The translations under genes were made by a program, and so were the position numbers. The notes beneath the pieces were generated by a model. The model had not been told where the DNA came from and ran no database searches. It saw only the letters and a list, made by a program, of their open reading frames with translations. Below are positions 1 to 13,365 of a stretch of 64,000 nt of DNA, one piece after another (within the stretch, counting starts at the first letter, position 1; each line of letters begins with the position of its first letter). This stretch comes from Acanthacorydalis orientalis (taxonomy: Eukaryota > Arthropoda > Insecta > Megaloptera > Corydalidae), in contig CM068314.1 in assembly GCA_034766995.1 (NCBI GenBank), forward strand, positions 30,345,708-30,409,707, read 5' to 3'.

Positions 1-3000
1 GCTCGAAACAGAAATATTGATTCGAGTCTGAGTTTCATGTTTTCCTTCAATATTGTAGAAAATGGCTGATTTTGGAATATTAATCAGAAGTTTTAAATAT
101 ATCTATTAGGAGAAAAACATTTTGTAGAGTTATTCTGCATAATATAAAACATTTGAATGGGGCAAATTACTCAACAAATCTTTTAAACTATGACACTGTC
201 AACAGTGTAATTTTATATAAATTTGAACAGTTTTTCTATAACTTAGTAATACTCTACATATTGACAATTTTGATTTGTCTACAATTATATTATTATTTAA
301 AAACTGTGACCAGTTTAAACATTTCATAATATCTACTTATTTATTTAATTAATTTAATTTTTTTTTAAATACGAAGACGTTCTCGAGTCTTCAGTCAATA
401 TCAATGTATTAATATACCAATATCAGACAAACATATCCTAATTTAGCTCCTATTTAACATGAATATTATCTACAAAGTTGTATTTTATAGTTACCTTAAA
501 GACAAAGCCGTATTATCTTGATTTTTCACAATTGTTGTAATTTTTAATGGGATATTAATCGAAATTATGAGAGATAAGCTAAAATTTTCGAGCGAAAAAA
601 ATCTCGTATATATTGTTAACTTTTCTAAACACTATAATTTGTTAAACAGAATGATAAAAAGGGGTTGAAATCCTTTAAAAGGGATTTCGGTGCGAATTTG
701 ATTACAAAGTGTATTCGATCTCCAAAAAAATATCGGATTGTTGAAATATTTCATAAAAAGCATAATTTATTAATTGAGATAATTTGGAATGTTCTTTCGA
801 AACGCACGATTTACACCCAGTCTTTCAGTTAGTATTTAAGAAATACTTGACATATGAAGAGTATTATAAGAGTGCATGTGAAAATATTAAAAATACGAAT
901 TAAAATTTCTCTAAGAGGTACACTGGATCGATTTTTAATTTACATTTAATTATAATAAAAAAATCACAAATTTTATCAAATTCATACTAGTTTCATGATC
1001 ATCTTAGAGATTGTAAAATAATAATAAAACATTTATATATATATATATATATAAAACTAAAAAGTATGTTACAACAAATATCCAAAAAAAAAACAACTTG
1101 AAATTGCTTGAAAAAACTGTAATGAATCAGTATATAATTTGTACTGTCGAGAAAAAAGTACGCTTATATCCGATTTTTTTCTGAGGTGTTTGCGGTTTTT
1201 CTTTCTAAATAAAAAATTATAAACATGTGCAGATCTACTTGTATATATTATAAATGCATGTAAAATGTTCGTGTATAATGAAAAAAAGTATTAATGGTAA
1301 TAGATGTAAAAATTATTTATTCAGTGTATTTTTTAAGTAGAATCAAGAAAGACGACTATTAATGTTTCAATAGAATTAAATGAATTATAAAACAAACACA
1401 CAAAATATTTCACAATTTATAATCTGTAATGATAAACTAAACAAAATTGGAAGAAGAAACTGCCGTTCGAAAACGAGAAAATCGAAAAAAATATTGGCTT
1501 GGAACATAAATTCACACGGACTGAAAAAATGCACGGATAATAAAATGTGTGTCGGCAACGAAATTGGAAAATTGACAAAAATGTTTGTAAACAACACATT
1601 AAAAATACCTACATTATCGGTAATTTATGGCGCGAATTTTCGAAATACTCACTGCGATACCGTTTGTGCAGCGATGCAACATGGATATGCTTTTTTTGCA
1701 TGTTTACTAGTCGAGTTACATTTTATTTGCTGAACGCCAGATGATGAAACGAACTTAGGCTATAAAATTTATTTATATCTAAATGTTGTTAACGACCGAT
1801 TATTTTTACTACCATTTTTGCTCGGTTTTACTGTTGTTATTAGAGTTTGTGTATTATGAATAGTGAACCACAAGCGCGGTTTCGTATTGTAATGAATTTT
1901 GGAATTTGATTTTGATGTATTTTTATCTTACCATCTATGAATATGATGTGAGAATAGCAGTTGCTAGTAAATATATTTAACTTGAGAATATATATATTTA
2001 TAAGTATAGACTTATAACAGAAAATAAAATAGAAGACATACCGAAGAGAAAATTTCTAAACAGAAAAAAAAACTATATTTGAATGACTGACACAAATATT
2101 ATTTGATGCTGAAAAGTACAAAAAAAAAAGATTTAAGTACACATAATTGCTCATTTTAAACGTTTTTATATTTAAAGCATGAATTTCGACGTTGATTATA
2201 TTTTCATTCATAATTTTCATAGCAATTAGAGAAAACGAGAAACCTTGAATTAATAATTTGTGAAAATCGAATCAATTGCGTGTTTTAATATAGCTTACTT
2301 TTTTTAACGTGTAAGACCTTTTTACAAATACTGTCTCTGAATTATTTTGAATGAATATGTGGATATTTTATTTGAAAACTTCTTCTTCTTTCATCAATCG
2401 TTCATTGCGTTTATATTAATTGTAATGCGATATAAGCTTATGAATTTGTGATTTCTTTAACATGCAGTTATTCAGGGCAGTAATTCTGCCAATATAAAAT
2501 GAATCTGAATTATAATTAAAACGCTTACGCTGTATAAATATGCGTGTTGAAATATATAGCCAAATGATTCACCTCTGAAAAATATAGAACAGGTTGAATG
2601 TTGTCACGAATGCTCTTTAATATTTCATGAACACTTATGTCATTACCTGTTCTCATGTCTAGCGATTTCTTAAACTGAGCTCAAGGTTCAATTACTCGCA
2701 AAAAATATTAAGATATAAATATAATCAAAGTATACAATACATAAAGTAAATCGAAGAATTTTTTTTCTCTTTTTCACGTTCTTCATATAGAAGAATGAGT
2801 CATCAATTTATTAAACGAGTCGAGATAAAAATAAATTCGACAAAGTATGAACCGATTCGATTACTTGTATTTTTATTTAAATATAATTCAGTCTCGTTAT
2901 GTACGAAAATCAAACGTGTTTCTTAAGAAAGTGATTGGTCTTATTTTTACTGTTTATTATAAGATAAAATAACAGACAGTTTAAATGTATACATTCATAG

Positions 3001-3329
3001 TATTTATGTATCGATTTTAACAACTGTAATAAGCTTTAATTAGAAATTCTGTGATATTACAGATTAATCATATACTGTTATTTCAGATTTAATGTAAATA
3101 ACATTTTAAATACAACGATGACAGTGAAAAAAATCGCTTCAAATTTTTCGCATATTCTTTTGATATAATGTTTAAATCTGCACGTGCCACGAAATAAAAA
3201 GTTATAAAAGAAAACCAGTTTATAATTAATGATTTCCAATTAATATTTCTGAATAATATCTACGATAAGCTAAGCCGTTACTTGTTGATGTCAAAAAAAC
3301 GATCCCTAATTTCTCGGAAATATTTATTA

Positions 3330-3700
3330 TAAAGAGATTCTTGTGTTTATAAATTTAGCATATGACAATACGATCAAACGATCCATTACGCTGTTTGCGA
3401 AACGAACTGAATTGTTGATTAAGTTGACGTTGCGCCAAAACGCGTCACCGAAATCATATTCATCATTTATAATTGCGAAAAAGAATGAAAAAAACTACGT
3501 CGATAAAGATTTCAACGGCCCGAAATGAAATTTATGGCGTTCAGTAGACACAGTGTTCGGCGTCTGTGGTGTAGGTCGCGTAGGATAAAAATGCATCTTT
3601 GTCGCAAGTACATTTTGCATTCATAAATACTTCAGATGTGTCCGCAAGAGATTTATTTCGTGCGCACTGTGTAAGTAAACCGCGCACGGTTATAGAATAA
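3330..3700. other. GC-raised island, no identified gene
   Basis: CpG-containing stretches such as GCGCCAAAACGCGTCACCG and GTTCGGCGTCTGTGG stand out from flanks of nearly 80% A+T. A plus-strand frame of about 60 codons exists but has no recognisable product. A GTAAGTAAAC donor-like site is at about 3672. It may be an intronic enhancer or an unrecognised exon. Confidence 0.35.
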
Positions 3701-4365
3701 CATTTCAATTGGACAATTCTCGAATTTATTACTTTGTTATGAAGCGATTCGTCGCGAATGTTTTGTTGTTTCTAGATTTATATGGTTATTGTTATTTTTT
3801 TTATCAAGAGATCAACGTTTTACATATTAATTAATTTGTCATAAATCGAAGACATTTTTACGGACAGTTTTGTATTTTTCCTTCAACGAATACATATTTA
3901 CTACACGTATGTTTCATTGCAAACTATTTATATTTTTATTCTATATGAAAAGTTTGTTTATAACGCGTTTAAATAATTTTATTATATAATACGAATGTAT
4001 TGCAAATAATTTATTTTTTTTTTTAATTATTTTCTTCCACAACATGCTCATAACAACAGCAAACAAAATAGACGTTAAGAAACTAAACAGATATATTACA
4101 AATTATATATAGTACTATATTGCAGAACACATATATGAAAACATAGATGCGTTGTTCTGATGGTCTTCGTTCTTTCGAATCATCTCAGTGTTTGATCTTC
4201 ATTAATAGTTTCGATACATGTGCTATCTTCAGGATGATATTAGAAAATCTCATATGTACATGAAAATATCATACGGGCAGACACTGGCACAAGAGACTAA
4301 ACATTCAAATGATCTACAGAATAAAAAGTCAACTAAGAAGATTTGTTTGAATTTTAAAAACCTTT

Positions 4366-4368
<3 letters not shown>

Positions 4369-4416
<48 letters not shown>
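4369..4416. repeat. (AT)n array, 48 bp
   Basis: A pure AT run immediately 5' of the LINE relic at 4417. Confidence 0.97.
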
Positions 4417-4418
<2 letters not shown>

Positions 4419-4889
4419 AGGGAGGGGGTTTAAAAGGAGGTATCGCACGCCTACCACACGACACCGGCTCCAACTAGCGTTGCATAGCCTCTTTTACACA
4501 ATTCAGACTGTCACCACCAAGTGGTTAACCCTGGTAACCTGAGTGACCTCACTCAATATCGGGTAACTCCGATGGCGAGAGGGGTCAGGGCTAGCGAAAG
4601 CGAGAGAAAGGTCTTCCGAAACGGAGTTGGGCGTGGGGCTAACAATCCCACGTCGTAAAACAACAAACGTCAAAATAAGCCTCGGATACTTGACGGATGT
4701 AACGGCAAACAACCACTAATACGGAATTTGGATTTATAGACAATGTGGATAAGGATACAGTTAAACTGTTGAAAGTATGGAACTGGAGGACTGCCAGGGA
4801 GAGGGATGTCTGGAGGCAGAAAGTTGAGGAGGTCAAGGCTCGATTTGGACTGTAGAGCCATCGAAGAATAGAGATAGAAGAGATATAGA

Positions 4890-4891
<2 letters not shown>
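4417..4891 (+). mobile_element. LINE-type retrotransposon relic, 3' end of the RT ORF
   Basis: The plus strand from about 4740 reads in one frame to a TAG at 4853-4855. It contains KVWNWRTARERDVWRQKVEE, the W-x-x-A-R-x-R-x-x-W-R pattern typical of the last residues of insect non-LTR reverse-transcriptase ORFs, and ends in VKARFGL. Upstream GC-raised sequence (about 4440-4660) has no intact frame and may be another part of the same element joined by an internal deletion. The block is bounded on both sides by (TA)n arrays, the 3' one starting only 36 bp after the stop codon. The family is not resolved. Confidence 0.65.

Positions 4892-4943
<52 letters not shown>
4892..4943. repeat. (AT)n array, 52 bp
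   Basis: A pure run starting 36 bp after the LINE stop codon on the LINE's 3' side, in the place of a retrotransposon tail. Confidence 0.97.
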
Positions 4944-4946
<3 letters not shown>

Positions 4947-5089
4947 TAAAATAAATAAACAGCATTCGATATTTGTAACTATTTGGGTAATGTGTAAGGA
5001 ATAAAATCTATTTGATATAAAATTATAGCGTTTGAATTTTTTTTAGAAATACTATATTTTCTTTTTAGAGTGTTATCTCTATCTTATGT

Positions 5090-5093
<4 letters not shown>

Positions 5094-5145
<52 letters not shown>
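5094..5145. repeat. (TA)n array, 52 bp
   Basis: A pure run followed by CACGCTTGTGTGTAT. The interval 5146-5720 holds nothing recognisable. Confidence 0.97.
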
Positions 5146-5148
<3 letters not shown>

Positions 5149-5716
5149 GCTTGTGTGTATTTTTAAGATACCTTTCTTACATCATTACATGTCAAACAAA
5201 TAACACCTATGATTTAATGTATTGAAAAATTGGATTATAATATAATGAAAAAATTAAAATGAGTTTGTTATCGAAATTATTAACACTTAGCACTAAGGCA
5301 TTGATAAATTAGGTAGTGTTTTAAATTGAAGCCTATGTAAATTATTTCAGTATTTAAAATGTGTTATTATGCTCAATATTTTGAAGATAGCAGATGAAAA
5401 CAGATTAAAAATAAATACGTGTATTTATTCTCGTCTTGTCTTTTACGTTTATTTGTTGGTAAATGGTCAATATTTATAAGAGAAACGACTGCATCACAGT
5501 AAATAATGAAACTGTACCTAATATTTTATCAAAAAGAACTTTTCAACAAATCATTGTCTCGAACTAAAAACAAATAAATTTCCGATTTTTTTTCGCTTTT
5601 CGCTAAAATATTTGACAACTACACATAATTTGCGATTTGAAGAAAAAAAAAAACATAAAAAAACAAACGGTAACAAATTATGCTCGAGACTATTTTTATG
5701 CCATTTGTCCTGTTAT

Positions 5717-5723
<7 letters not shown>

Positions 5724-5793
<70 letters not shown>
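5724..5793. repeat. (TA)n array, 70 bp
   Basis: A pure run directly 5' of the GC-raised island at 5795. Confidence 0.97.
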
Positions 5794-5794
<1 letters not shown>

Positions 5795-5797
<3 letters not shown>

Positions 5798-6215
5798 TGA
5801 GGAGACGATGGCCAGAGCCAAGGACATTTGGCACATCGTGAAAAAGAATGTATATGTGTTCTTCGGACTTGTCAGTCAACTGTATTCGGTTTGTGGGCGT
5901 GTACTACATGCGCCCGAACAAATACGTTCACTTTAAGGTTACGTTAATAATATAATCGGTTATTAATAGATGCGACGAGCGCAATGCGTGCGTTTCGCCT
6001 TGAACGAAAGAACAATTCAACCGGACTGGACACACTGGTAACCTTCGACGTCGCTGAAGCATTGAACCGATTGAATGTCTACAAGTTTTTTCCTTCTTAT
6101 TTCCTTTGAATATGATTATTGTTGTTTCCTTTCTTTTTTTTGCTATTAGAACACCGGTTATATAATTCTCGAAGCGGCGTGGCGCGTTGAAGGTGATATT
6201 TCTATGCATTCGATT
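5795..6215. other. GC-raised island, no identified gene
   Basis: It starts at the end of a (TA)n array with GAGGAGACGATGGCCAGAGC and includes CpG-rich parts near 5970-6060 and 6170-6195. A minus-strand frame of 100 codons (5928-6230) is basic and matches nothing I know. The left end may be a transposon tail; the rest may be regulatory. Confidence 0.35.
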
Positions 6216-6935
6216 AAAATTAGATGACAAGTATTCTTTATTCGTTACGTGGGCGATTATAAATTATCTATACATCTTGTAAAATTATTTAAATATTAAT
6301 ATTCGGTCGTATAGACTTTCAATATATATATATATATATACTATTTAAACACTTTTTTATACAGATAGAACATTGTCTATGCGTGATCGAGTTTTACAGG
6401 TTATATTTAGATTGTCAGTTAACCATTTTCATGGCTGAAACACGAGTTAAAAATATATCATTCTATAAATAATAATTCGATCACTTTTAACTTTTAATTT
6501 TTTATAAGATCTCTACAGACTTAACCTTAAATATCATATTATATAATTAATGTTTTAGAATATAAAAACAATTTGCTTCCTATTAATTTTTTTTAGTCTT
6601 ATCATTTGCTAAGATAATAAATATAAATCAATTCAATCAAAATTTTACTATTTTGACTATACTTTCTCTCTCTCACTCTCTTTCTCTCTGTACTTGAAAG
6701 ACGATGACATTATTATCGAAGTGCACATGAGCCATTGGATTCTTGATTCATGTTTTTCTTTTAATGTAAAATATTTTCAAAAAAGAACATGTTAATTTTT
6801 TAAATATATATTTGTGATTTTAAGATAATATATAAAACAATAAAATGAAAATTTGAAGTTTTCGGTAAAAAAATCATTAAAATTTGTTGTTTAGTACTGA
6901 ACACAATCAGTTAATATGTTCAATGTTACAAAACA

Positions 6936-7110
6936 GTTCTGATACTGTGGTAAAATTTACTTTCACAAATGAATTTTGTGAGATTTTTTTGTGCCTGACA
7001 CTAGAGACTCTGGCCAACAGGATGATAGTGTTGGTATCGAAACGCGCATAAGCGACAATCGAAAACAATCAATAATTTACTGACTATTTTTGATCGAAAA
7101 AGTTTAGTGT
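6936..7110 (+). repeat. Dispersed repeat family member with GATGAT...ATCGAAA hairpin motif
   Basis: ACTGTGGTAAAATTTACTTT is followed at 7018-7047 by a degenerate GATGAT...TATCGAAACG hairpin and then a TTTTTGATCG segment. Similar starts occur at 57948 (GCACTGTGGCTAAATTTACT), 63583 (CACTGTAGCTAAATTCACTT) and, inverted, at 7640-7670. No coding frame is present, so it is a short non-autonomous repeat of unknown class. Confidence 0.5.
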
Positions 7111-7629
7111 GGTTTGGAGGCTGTGAAAATGTTTAATGTTTTCATGACTTACAAAAAAGATAACTTTTAAAATGTTGAATTAAATTATTTAATTATATCT
7201 TACAGTGAAGGCTTTTTAAACTGAATGTATTATAACTGAATGTACTATTAATCTTCATTTTTAACTTATAAAATAATATATTTAATATTTTATTCTGTAT
7301 TATTACGTGAAATTAATTTTAAAGCACGCAGTGAAACCTCTATATTTTATATTAGTTCTGCTATCTAAATTTGTTTGTACAGAGAGAATTTATTATAGTT
7401 AATACACAATGTTGATGACAGTTGAAAATATTGCTAGAAACTAGTTTTCGTTAAATGAATAATTTAGTTACAACGAAATCTGTTATATAGGGAATGAATG
7501 GTTTTTACGATAAATTTCTTTTAATTTTTCTATTAAAAGCATATTAAAAAGGATTGAATACTGTGAACATCACAAAAGTTTAAATAATAATTATTAAAGC
7601 TTATATTTAAAGAAAAATGGTATTTGTGA

Positions 7630-7675
7630 TAATTAATTAATTTATGAAAGTGAATTTAGCCACAGTAGCAAATTA
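7630..7675 (-). repeat. Inverted fragment of the same dispersed repeat
   Basis: On the minus strand it reads GCTACTGTGGCTAAATTCAC then TTTCATAAATTAA, the first 30 or so bases of the 6.94 kb family. Nothing beyond this part is conserved. Confidence 0.4.
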
Positions 7676-8456
7676 CAATTACAAATAGAAATTTTTAGAC
7701 CTTTAAATTTTTGTTTAATTATTAAATCATCCCAAATAAATGCGTGAAAATTAAATTCTAAATTAATTAAACTAAAAAAAGCTTTTTTTTCGTAATTATT
7801 GGCTTGTATACATTCATTTCATACTTCAGAAGATTTCAAGAAAACAATACGATTATTGTCAGTTTAGTGTACTGTACAATTCCAATTCATATAGCAAAAC
7901 AATCTTTATGTGCGAATTGAAGGAACTGTACTATTTCCGTTAAACCAAGATTCAGATGTGCTTTTTTTATGAAATCATAGTAATTCTACCACAGGTAGAT
8001 TCTTGCGGTGAGAGGACTTGTTTTATTGCAGACATTATTTGTACCGTTTCAGTGACCTACTTCCAATCGATAAATATATTTAATAAAAATAATATTTTTT
8101 TTTTATAATCTTCATAAAAAATAGCTCAGAGGCAGCTAGAGGTACAAATAATGTTATTAGATCTGACTTGTGAGAAACTATTTTAATAGACTGATTAAAT
8201 TAACTGAATGTATAGAAATGTTACTACAATGGAACAATACATCTAGAGGATATGAACAGAATATTTATTACATATTTTAGTACATAAATCATATTACTTC
8301 AATCTAGAATATGAATTATTTTCCAAGAGTTTGAAATTTTACTAATCATTTTAAACGAGATAAAGAACCTCTTCTAGTTTTTATTGAAAAACTAATACTA
8401 TCAATAAATTGAAATGATATTTTAATGTACAGATATTTATGTACAATATACATAAC

Positions 8457-8457
<1 letters not shown>

Positions 8458-8491
<34 letters not shown>
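8458..8491. repeat. (TA)n array, 34 bp
   Basis: A pure run in otherwise featureless AT-rich DNA. Confidence 0.95.
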
Positions 8492-8495
<4 letters not shown>

Positions 8496-9005
8496 TTTAT
8501 GTTTAATGGCGAAATAGTGAAAGAATCAGAAGTAGACAAATACGTGTCAAAAAAAAAATGTCATAGATCGAATAGTCAATACGTCACGTTTAAAAAAAAC
8601 CAATAAATGTCGTCGATGTTTCATATAAAGTGGTCAAGTCTTACAAAGAGCTCTGCATTTACTGTGTCCTTTACTTATACATCGACTGCTTGCATGCAGT
8701 CCACAAATAAATTCTCATATATTGCTGAAATAAAATAGACTTCTTGTACGTTACGTATTCCATATAAGAATATTTATTCAGCATTCTTGACGTTATTATA
8801 CCGTCGGTTATGATTCGCTCGACCCGAAAGTATCGTCATAACGTATAGATTTATCTTAAGCTATTTTTTGACATGTTTTCAGAATTCCAAGTAGATTTTC
8901 GCTCAGGGGGAACGTGTTTTATCATTCGAAACGTACAAGAACACTAAATTGAACAGGTATTATGTTACGTGTGCGGATATTCTATTATATTAGTTTTATA
9001 TATAA

Positions 9006-9007
<2 letters not shown>

Positions 9008-9075
<68 letters not shown>
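9008..9075. repeat. (TA)n array, 68 bp
   Basis: A pure run about 550 bp left of the 9.6 kb mariner relic. Confidence 0.97.
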
Positions 9076-9077
<2 letters not shown>

Positions 9078-9385
9078 CTCTAATGTAAAATTATCTCGTC
9101 TTCAAAATACCGATTTCGTAGGACACATGATACAATTTTTATTTTTGTCACAATAATATTTTTCATACAGATACAGTGAGCCCGCTATAACTCAAACTAA
9201 TTAAAACCAAGGTCGTGCAAGTTTGCCAAAAGTTCAGTTATGGAACAGAAAGTGAACGTGTTATAAAAACTTTACAGGGTATGGTATTAATTGAAAAATA
9301 GTGTACATTTGATTGTTTGAAAAAAACCTTATAAGTTCAAAAATCTATTCTAAAAATTATTTGTCAACATATTTTGTATAAATAC

Positions 9386-9388
<3 letters not shown>

Positions 9389-9420
<32 letters not shown>
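9389..9420. repeat. (TA)n array, 32 bp
   Basis: A pure run ending in CATATATTCATATCC. Confidence 0.95.
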
Positions 9421-9426
<6 letters not shown>

Positions 9427-9628
9427 TTCATATCCATAGTAACCACAATGAATATGTACATGTACAGATCAAGAATATGCGAGTATGTATATTTATTTTT
9501 GAATTTTCAATTTCCTAATCGCTTACTTTGACGTTTTATAAATTTCAAAAATACGACACGTTGTTCAACAATGAAGATCTGTGTGATATATCAATTTGTC
9601 GCCATTCGAGTTATAAAGTAGAAATCTG

Positions 9629-10139
9629 TTGGGTTGACAGAAAAATAATTGCGGTTTATGAAATTCAAATATACAGCTTCATATACTAGCTGTTTTAAGT
9701 GGTCCAGAATTGTTGGATGACTTACACCTAACTTTTGTGCAAGCTCTCGAAATGTTCTGCGCGGTTCTGATTCAACTAACAACTTCAGTTGGTCGTTATG
9801 AACTGAAGAAGGACGCCCACGACCTTCATCTTCAAGGAACTCGTCTCTATCAAACTTTTTGTAACTAGCATTGCATCGTACGTTCCTTAACAGTATCCAC
9901 ACCATTGCTTTACCACCTGTTTTGAACTCGTACAAAAAAATGCTCTTATTTACTTCTTTCTATCTTTAATTCAATAAGTCAGTTTGAAGAAAAAATAAAA
10001 ATAAGTCGACGTTACCAAATACAGACTGAAAAATACATTTTAAAATGATATTAACATGAACACAATGAAATGACACTTTCATTGAAAAAAATAAGGTTAG
10101 AATTCAGAAAAAAACCGCAATATTTTATTACCAATCTAA
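9629..10139 (-). mobile_element. Internally deleted mariner transposon (about 0.51 kb)
   Basis: Both ends carry mariner-like terminal repeats: TTGGGTTGACAGAAAAATAA at 9629 and, on the other strand from 10139, TTAGATTGGTAATAAAATAT. The interior, on the minus strand, encodes FKTGGKA, EDEGRGRPSSVHNDQLK, LVESEPRRTFRELAQKLG and VSHPTILDHLKQL, the helix-turn-helix domain of a mariner transposase. It then jumps directly to sequence next to the 3' terminal repeat, so the whole catalytic domain is missing. The full-length family is about 1.3 kb. It cannot move by itself. Confidence 0.85.
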
Positions 10140-10226
10140 TATGTTTTCAGTACAGGATTGAAAATTAATTCATGCTTTTTACACGATTTTACTAAATTAT
10201 AATAAAATGAAACTAAATTTACACAC

Positions 10227-10229
<3 letters not shown>

Positions 10230-10295
<66 letters not shown>
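10230..10295. repeat. (AT)n array, 66 bp
   Basis: A pure run 90 bp right of the 9.6 kb mariner relic. Confidence 0.97.
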
Positions 10296-10297
<2 letters not shown>

Positions 10298-10561
10298 GAC
10301 AATAAAACTATCAAAACTAAAATAAGCAATGCACGGGAACAACTTACTTTTAAAAAGAAATTATCAGCCATCATAAATAAATCTTAGTTTAAGTAAAAAA
10401 CTTTATGAAATATTTTTAAATAATTTTAAAATAATTGTCTAATTAAGAGTTCTTTTTATGATAAAATACATGGTTAAATTTTATGATTCTTGAAAACATA
10501 TAAGAATATTAAATTCAGCTATTTTAACCTGATTTTAAATGACATACAAATATATTCCATT

Positions 10562-10566
<5 letters not shown>

Positions 10567-10609
<43 letters not shown>
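10567..10609. repeat. (TA)n array, 43 bp
   Basis: A pure run grading into a CATA-type repeat (to about 10626). Confidence 0.96.
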
Positions 10610-10614
<5 letters not shown>

Positions 10615-10838
10615 CATACATATATAGTTAATATTATGTATACTTGTTAATCAACTGCTTAAAACGAACATAAATTGAAAACAATAAAGAAAACAAATAA
10701 AACTGAAAATACACTTCTTAGAATTTCTGTAATATTTTCTCTGAAACATGTTCTTATCTATGTACTTTTATAGAGACTATTTATTTTACAACGCCAACAA
10801 AATCGAATCTCTTTATTTACTTCCATTACTTACAATAT

Positions 10839-10840
<2 letters not shown>

Positions 10841-10906
<66 letters not shown>
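10841..10906. repeat. (AT)n array, 66 bp
   Basis: A pure run about 190 bp left of the GC island at 11.1 kb. Confidence 0.97.
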
Positions 10907-10909
<3 letters not shown>

Positions 10910-11099
10910 AGTTTAAAAATCGTTAAATTTCAACTACACAAAAAATTTACATTTCTAATACACGTTATCACTTGTTGCGATTTAGTAAATAAACAAAACA
11001 ATGTGGCAGATATAATAATTATATCAAACAATAAAGATATAATCAAAAGACACGCGGTGTAAACAAAAAAAAAAAAAAGTAAAACTCAATTCGTATTTA

Positions 11100-11330
11100 A
11101 GTTCAGATGTCAGGTAGAACGGCGTTATGGCTTTTAAACGCGACCGAAAGTCTAGTGTTCGTCCATAGGAGTGCGTGGTGTTGGTGCGGAAGACGGTGCG
11201 GGCGGTACGAGCGTGCCAAACGGAAGTGTGTCGATGTGATGTATGGATGTGCTTTCCGGTGCACGCATGCCGCGTTGCGGAAAACATGCGAAATACACAG
11301 GCCACATAGAATGTAGTGGCGTAAGTGTGC
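11100..11330. other. GC-rich island in EcR intron
   Basis: About 220 bp with many CpG dinucleotides. Overlapping frames on both strands reach 70-100 codons only because stop codons are scarce in GC-rich sequence. A good plus-strand donor (GGC|GTAAGTGT, GT at 11321) lies at its right edge. An alternative promoter or first exon of EcR or of an opposite-strand RNA is possible. No B1-type N-terminal sequence can be read. Confidence 0.4.
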
Positions 11331-12384
11331 GTCTACTGTAGTAAGATAAATTGTAGAAGTAACGTAAAAATATTTGAATATTATTACAAAACCATTGTGC
11401 AAACAGTATATTAACTATTTTTTCTCAAATTACATATACAAGAATAATAATCACTGCCACAAAACAAACATTTTCATTCATATTTCACAAATGAAAATTT
11501 ACACTGTACGTTATCGGAGCACCGAAATAAAAAAAAAACATCTTATTCCAAATCTATTGATTAAATGTCAAGCTTATAACAAGAATAGGAAACTATACTA
11601 ATACTGTTATAGGTTATATTGCAAAGATTTATTTCTAAACGTCTTATAATTCAAAGTTTTGTATAGTTAAACAAAGTTGATAAAAGTTTATTTGATTTTA
11701 TGACTAATACATTATAGTTTTCTATGGTAAGTTAGTTGTAAAATCGAATACATGGTTGTATATTTTACAAATAAAATTATAGTTATGAAATATATTAATT
11801 TATAGTTTATAATAAAAAAATAGAATTCCTAAAATAAAAGTTAATAATTGCGAATACTGACTTTGAGAACTGACATAAAAATATTTTTCTATTCAAAAAT
11901 ACATAATCAAGCTTAAATGAGCGAGAGATATTTAAATTAACGTCACAAACATCCAATAAATTCTAAATGAATTTCAGGAAAGAAATTTTAAATAATTATA
12001 ATACTTATATTTTTAATCCCTTGATACTAATGATAAAAATACACTTTTGTTTTAGCTGACAAAATTTATGTGATTTCTTAATCCATTAAACGCTGATACT
12101 CAAAATCATAGAAATTTTCGAAACCCCTTATTAACATGGTTTGGTTCTAGATTCTTTCTAATTAATTTGGTGTTAGAAAGAAAAAAAAATAAAAATTTTG
12201 GTTTTCCACAGCGAGATGTTTTGTATAGACAACAGAAGCGACTAATGTTTGCATTAACAAAAAAAAATGTCAGAAGTGAATACAAATTAATCTGCTTTAA
12301 GTTTTAAATTCATTTATTTCATTAAAATTCTAATCAAATGCCGTGATATTACTAATACACTTTGTGTGGATAATAACGCTGCAC

Positions 12385-12387
<3 letters not shown>

Positions 12388-12443
<56 letters not shown>
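12388..12443. repeat. (TA)n array, 56 bp
   Basis: A pure run followed by GTATGGTCTGGCTCTTGC, a short GC-raised flank. Confidence 0.97.
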
Positions 12444-12448
<5 letters not shown>

Positions 12449-12678
12449 GTCTGGCTCTTGCAATCTTCAACTATACCGTTTTTTATTCACTTTAGGAAAA
12501 TTGAAAAAAATAATAACGTAGTTTTATTGCTACTGAATCATAGTTTACGGTTATATAAAAAGTTTAGAAAAAAAATTATTTTTAGCAGAGAAATAATTTT
12601 CCAAAGTTAATGTTGAGTATAGTCAATAGCGGCGCTGAATGGATTAAAATAGATTTACTGTTTTTCGAATTTAGATTT

Positions 12679-12803
<125 letters not shown>

Positions 12804-13365
12804 TGAATATTGCTATGAAATTTAAAAACAAATCAAATCTTTATTAGTTTCATCTTTTAAGTGTCAATGATCAATCAGTGGTTCACACGTCAGACATTAA
12901 AAATTAGGCTGCATAATTTTTGAATGAAATTCGCATCTCGTCTGATTTAACACTCTGAACCAATGTCTTGGATATAATACATGATATACACATTAAATAT
13001 AATATATTAACTGTCTGAGACTATGAGGTGGATATATGTGCATTCAACAATTTATTTTAGAAATCACTATCAAGGATATATGCATTTCAGATTTTTCTAT
13101 TTGTAATTGCGTCAGTGTATATAGTTTACAAAAAATATTACCTATCGCCTGCTTCATTATAGAGTTGTTTATATATACATTGGAGCTCATTGTATTTAGC
13201 AGTAACAATTCATATTTCTTAAAAGAATAATGTTAGGGTAAACGTTCATTAAGTTACTCAATGTAACATTAAAATTAAATCGTTGCAGGGGATGTGTAAA
13301 TATTATATAAGTTCTATTCAGTATGTATTTGTCCTTAACTACAAGACGTTATTTTCATAAATATT

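Noticed and set aside
4639..4965. Minus-strand frame of 108 codons across the LINE block
   Set aside because: The plus strand has the recognisable reverse-transcriptase ending; the minus frame is antisense to it and partly microsatellite.
11024..11402. Overlapping frames of 70-99 codons on both strands
   Set aside because: GC-rich sequence lacks stop codons on both strands here; no frame shows a known domain.
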